A stretch of DNA of 35,235 bases. It comes from an uncultured Clostridia bacterium (GTDB taxonomy: Bacteria; Bacillota; Clostridia; Oscillospirales; Acutalibacteraceae). Below the pieces are notes generated by a model. It was not told the DNA's origin. It made no database searches and saw only the letters and a program-made list of their open reading frames with translations. The stretch spans positions 1-35,235 of the forward strand of contig CANONE010000005.1 of NCBI GenBank assembly GCA_947567585.1. Direction: 5' to 3'. Made by a program: the position numbers and the translations under genes. Position 1 is the stretch's first letter, and every line of letters starts with the position of its first letter. Positions 33,050-35,235 of this stretch are shown here, piece by piece.

Positions 33050-33107
33050 GCCTCTCCTTTCTGTAGGACGGGAGTACCCGCGCTCCCTGTGAGGTCCCTC
33101 ACCCTAT

Positions 33108-33135
33108 ATAGCGGCAAAAAGAGGACGGAGGTTAC
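33108..33135 (-). promoter_or_regulatory. Candidate ECF autoregulatory promoter
   Basis: On the minus strand GTAACC (33135-33130), a 16-bp spacer and CGCTAT (33113-33108). The AAC core with 16-bp spacing and a CG-starting -10 resembles promoters of Bacillus sigma-M/X/V type. It lies about 60 bases before the ATG. Confidence 0.5.
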
Positions 33136-33143
33136 GAAAATTG

Positions 33144-33178
33144 TGATAAAAAATAAAAGACGGGGCGTATGCCCCGCC
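33144..33178 (-). terminator. Intrinsic terminator pointing into the sigma factor promoter region
   Basis: On the minus strand CGGGGC-ATAC-GCCCCG is followed by TCTTTTATTTTTTATC, a strong U tail. No minus-strand gene lies between it and the repeat element upstream, so what it terminates is unclear. Confidence 0.65.
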
Positions 33179-33298
33179 TGGTTTTCTGTTCCAGCGCGCA
33201 TAGTCCCGCCTTTTGACGCGAAAGCTAGTGGCAGCGCTTCCGGCGTTGGCCGAAAACGTCCGGCGGCCGCTTCATGATACGTTACGATCACACAGTTA

Positions 33299-33461
33299 AG
33301 AACCTGTACCGATAGGATTTGCGCCCAGGTTTTCCAGCAAATTTTGTCGGCGGCAAGGCGCAAAGCCGAAGGAAATCTTGTGATTTTCAAGGTTTTGCAA
33401 CGCAGTCAACGGCAAAGATTTGCCGAAAAGGTGGATGCAAGCTCCTATTGGTACAGGTTCT
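33299..33461. mobile_element. MITE-like element with ~50-bp imperfect terminal inverted repeats (full copy)
   Basis: The ends AGAACCTGTACC (33299-33310) and GGTACAGGTTCT (33450-33461) are perfect 12-bp inverted repeats. Homology continues inward on both sides (ATAGGA, TTGC, GCAAAT, TTGCCG-like blocks). It is non-coding, ~163 bp, flanked by TA on both sides. It ends one base before the flavodoxin gene's AAAAGGAGA, so it lies in that gene's leader. Confidence 0.7.
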
Positions 33462-33474
33462 AAAAGGAGAAAGT

Positions 33475-33993
33475 ATGAAGACTCTGGTTATTTACACGTC
33501 AAAAACCGGCTTTACCCAAAAGTACGCCCGCTGGCTCCACGAGGACCTGGACTGCGACTGCCTCCCCTATGCCCAGCGCCATATCGCGGACCTTTCCCTA
33601 TACGACGCTGTGGTCTTTGGGGCGGGATGCTATGTGGGAAGAATTCGAAAGCTCCCTTGGTTCAAAAGGCAGCTGCCCTCTTTAAGCGGGAAAAAGCTGG
33701 CTGTGTTTTTTACCGGCGCCATGGGCCCTGATCCCGCGGATATCCAGCGCCTGGAGTGGGAGAACTTCACCCCCAGAGAGCGCAGCCAGGTCCGGATCTT
33801 CTACCTGCAGGGCGGCCTCAATTACGCCGGGATGACTCCGCTGGACAAGGCCCTTATGGCCGTCTTCCGGCAAACCCTGAAGGCCAGCGCCGACACCCCC
33901 GACAAACGCGTCACCCTGCAAAATATCAGCCACTCCTTCGACAAAACCCAGCGGGAAAACCTGGCTCCTCTGGAAGAGTACCTCAGGAGCTAA
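33475..33993 (+). CDS. Flavodoxin-domain protein (HemG/flavodoxin_5-like)
   Basis: 172 aa. The N-terminal strand-loop MKTLVIYTSKTGFTQKYARWL is the FMN phosphate-binding signature of flavodoxins. YDAVVFGAGCYVGRIRKLPWFKRQL and LAVFFTGAMGP match the HemG-like/flavodoxin_5 subgroup. It is a cytoplasmic FMN-dependent electron carrier or quinone/protoporphyrinogen-type oxidoreductase; the partner is unknown. ATG 33475 follows AAAAGGAGA. The expected upstream promoter region is occupied by the MITE-like element, so the element may supply or have replaced its promoter. Convergent with lexA, 89 bases apart. Confidence 0.88.
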   Translation: MKTLVIYTSKTGFTQKYARWLHEDLDCDCLPYAQRHIADLSLYDAVVFGAGCYVGRIRKLPWFKRQLPSLSGKKLAVFFTGAMGPDPADIQRLEWENFTPRERSQVRIFYLQGGLNYAGMTPLDKALMAVFRQTLKASADTPDKRVTLQNISHSFDKTQRENLAPLEEYLRS

Positions 33994-34082
33994 AGGCCAG
34001 TGTACGCCGTCCTATCATCCCCGCTTTCACAGGAAACCACAGCGCTGGTCCATGCCAAGCGCCAACTCTTGCCCCCGGCGGC

Positions 34083-34664
34083 TTAATAGTACCGGATAAT
34101 CGCGATGACCTTGCCCAGGATGCTGGCCCTGTCGGAGTAGATGGGGGCGAAATCCGGGTTTTCGGGCTGCAGGCGGACGCCGTCGGGCTCCCGGAAAAGG
34201 CGCTTTACCGTGGCCTCGTCGTCGATCATAGCCACCACGATTTCCCCGTCGTCAGCGGTAGGGGCGCGCTCGGCAATGACATAGTCGCCGTCCAGAATCC
34301 CCGCGTCCCGCATACTGAGCCCCACCACATGCAGGGCAAAAAGCTCCTTGCCCTCCCGCTGGGGAAAGGGAATATAGCCTTCAATATCCTGCACCGCCAA
34401 AATGGGCACGCCGGCGGTGACCCTGCCCAGCACCGGCACCTGGGCGGCGGGCTGGCTGCCCTCTATATGAATGGACCGGTTTAGTCCGGCGTCCCGGGAG
34501 ATATAGCCCATGCGTTCCAGGGTCTTCAGGTGGGCATGAACCGTAGAGGTGGAGCGCAGCCCAGTGGCCGCGCAAATCTCCCGAACGGTTGGGGGCACGC
34601 CGCCGGGCATTGTCTTTACCAGGTAGTCATACACTTTCTGCTGGCTTTTTGTCAAACCATCCAT
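34083..34664 (-). CDS. lexA: LexA SOS repressor
   Basis: 193 aa. A winged-helix DNA-binding domain (LTKSQQKVYDYLVKTMPGGVPPTVREICAATGLRSTSTVHAHLKTLE; landmark start and end only) is followed by the S24 autoprotease domain. The predicted self-cleavage bond is Ala84-Gly85 (RVTAGVPIL), with catalytic Ser117 (GLSMRDAGI) and Lys154 (ATVKRLF). It represses DNA-damage genes until RecA-stimulated cleavage. ATG 34664 has AAGGAGG seven bases upstream. The promoter at 34829-34857 carries SOS-like boxes, indicating autorepression. Confidence 0.97.
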   Translation of the reverse strand: MDGLTKSQQKVYDYLVKTMPGGVPPTVREICAATGLRSTSTVHAHLKTLERMGYISRDAGLNRSIHIEGSQPAAQVPVLGRVTAGVPILAVQDIEGYIPFPQREGKELFALHVVGLSMRDAGILDGDYVIAERAPTADDGEIVVAMIDDEATVKRLFREPDGVRLQPENPDFAPIYSDRASILGKVIAIIRYY

Positions 34665-34752
34665 GTGGGTTCCTCCTTGCTGGGGGCTTTCTCTATGGCG
34701 GGGGCAAAGAAAATGCTTTGCCCCCGCATCTGCCGGTCCGGTGGTCTCAGGG

Positions 34753-34839
34753 CTTCTCCGGACGTATGCTCTGCATACATGAATAACATAAATCTGCTGG
34801 GAGTCTTCCGGACGTACGCTTTGCATACATTATAACATA
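34753..34839 (-). repeat. Imperfect direct duplication (50-bp period) in the lexA leader/promoter
   Basis: 34753-34790 and 34805-34839 share CCGGACGTA, GC.(C/T)TGCATACAT and TAACATA. Each unit includes a GTATGC/GCATAC-type dyad. The promoter-proximal unit holds the working TATAAT; the other has lost it. Confidence 0.6.
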
Positions 34840-34868
34840 TGTTTAGAAAAATTGCAAAACGTTCGTTT
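34829..34868 (-). promoter_or_regulatory. lexA: lexA promoter with two SOS-like boxes
   Basis: On the minus strand TTGCAA (34857-34852), a 17-bp spacer and TATAAT (34834-34829). TAAC-ATAT-GTTT (34833-34844) lies in the spacer, touching the -10; its AACATATGTT core equals the centre of the Bacillus SOS consensus. A second palindrome AAAC-GTTC-GTTT (34857-34868) lies over and upstream of the -35, 24 bp centre to centre. Confidence 0.75.
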
Positions 34869-34918
34869 GGAATTTTGAGAAAATTTTTTCGATTTGCCCG
34901 CAGAAATTCTTTTATGGT

Positions 34919-35011
34919 TTATTCACAGGGCTGTAACAACTCCCCAGCGCTTTTGAGATATAATAAGCCTGTACTCAAAAGGAAGCATTCCCAACTTTCT
35001 TTAAGGTACAT
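34919..35011 (-). CDS. Possible 30-residue small protein upstream of lexA
   Basis: The ATG at 35011 is preceded at 6-base spacing by GAGGAGGG, one of the best ribosome-binding sites in the window. The frame reads MYLKESWECFLLSTGLLYL..., ending at TAA 34919. I recognise no family. No promoter is evident between it and the hairpin at 35054, so it may depend on readthrough, or the site may be fortuitous. Confidence 0.35.
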   Translation of the reverse strand: MYLKESWECFLLSTGLLYLKSAGELLQPCE

Positions 35012-35053
35012 GTTCTACCCTCCTCAATTAATACCCCTCAAGCAAAGGAAAGG

Positions 35054-35077
35054 GCCAGCGCTACGCTGGCTCTTTTC
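35054..35077. terminator. Hairpin with T-rich tails on both strands
   Basis: GCCAGCG-CTA-CGCTGGC (35054-35070) is followed by TCTTTTC on plus and by CCTTTCCTTTGC on minus. On the plus strand it could end a short transcript starting downstream of TATAAT near 34960. Confidence 0.5.
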
Positions 35078-35129
35078 GTCTGTACCGGCGATATACGGCG
35101 GGACCCCGCAGGGCTGCTGGGGGCGTGAA

Positions 35130-35159
35130 CTTAGAGCCTGCTTTAAAACAGACTCTAAG
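35130..35159. repeat. Inverted repeat abutting the terminal MITE-like copy
   Basis: CTTAGAGCCTG and CAGACTCTAAG (35130-35140, 35149-35159) pair with one mismatch around CTTTAAAA. Confidence 0.5.
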
Positions 35160-35235
35160 AACCCGTACCAATAGGAATTTGCACCCATCTTTTCGGCAAA
35201 TCTTTGCCGTTGGCTGCGTTGCAAAACCTTGAAAA
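35158..35235. mobile_element. MITE-like element, truncated by the window end
   Basis: It starts AGAACCCGTACCAATAGGAA and over its 78 visible bases matches the reverse complement of the right end of the copy at 33299-33461 at most positions, so the left terminal repeat and part of the interior are in view. Confidence 0.65.

Noticed and set aside
35024..35224. 66-codon minus-strand frame over the terminal MITE-like copy
   Set aside because: Part of it is translated repeat DNA and there is no ribosome-binding site; the smaller frame at 34919-35011 has better signals.
1..35235. CRISPR arrays, tRNA or rRNA genes
   Set aside because: No regularly spaced repeats and no tRNA or rRNA signatures were found on reading both strands.

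Overview
The window looks like chromosome of an anaerobic, spore-forming gut Clostridium relative, most likely Oscillospiraceae (Flavonifractor/Oscillibacter-like). This is inferred from an intact pro-sigma-K gene, pyruvate phosphate dikinase, S-layer-homology (SLH) proteins, a dockerin-bearing protease, high GC coding sequence, and intergenic repeats of a kind I associate with that group. Family placement is inference from gene content; no rRNA or tRNA is present.

Layout. 1-382: the 3' remnant of a serine recombinase, running into the 3' end of ppdK (307-2937, minus). 3238-5532 (minus): an SLH/transglutaminase-like exported protein and sigK. 5956-7026 (minus): ilvE with a clear promoter. 7426-8665 (minus): an SPFH membrane protein followed by a small ribbon-helix-helix protein. 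8833-11483 (minus): a four-gene operon (cytidylate-kinase-like, apbE, NusG_II, Gx transporter), which looks like a flavinylation or electron-transfer module. 11713-16047 (minus): purC, an OmpR-type response regulator, a small membrane protein, a histidine kinase and an LD-carboxypeptidase. 16334-21228 (plus): a MATE exporter, comM/yifB, a GT51 peptidoglycan glycosyltransferase and an AraC-type regulator. 21496-22347 (minus): a GNAT acetyltransferase. 22541-33049 (minus): ECF sigma factor, a 1079-residue anti-sigma-like protein, a 1651-residue dockerin/FN3/discoidin/M60 metalloprotease, and an SLH protein with a possible cohesin-like domain. 33475-33993 (plus): a flavodoxin-like protein. 34083-34664 (minus): lexA behind an SOS-box promoter.

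How the genes may work together. The most interesting block is 22541-33049. A sigma/anti-sigma pair with a very large predicted extracellular part lies directly upstream of a secreted M60 (mucin/glycoprotein-type) protease that carries a dockerin. The next gene, 19 bases downstream, encodes an SLH surface anchor whose N-terminal beta-rich domain could be the docking partner. This would be a small cellulosome-like device aimed at host glycoproteins; the regulatory and docking links are inferences. A second theme is cell-wall physiology: the RR/HK/LD-carboxypeptidase group, and a GT51 gene whose promoter carries paired direct repeats of the OmpR-family type.

Intergenic DNA carries at least two repeat families. 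One is a double-hairpin element (about six copies, all in the same orientation) whose stems vary while pairing is kept. The other is a ~163-bp MITE-like element with terminal inverted repeats (one full, one degenerate and one window-truncated copy). Several promoters have close to consensus hexamers with 17-bp spacing.
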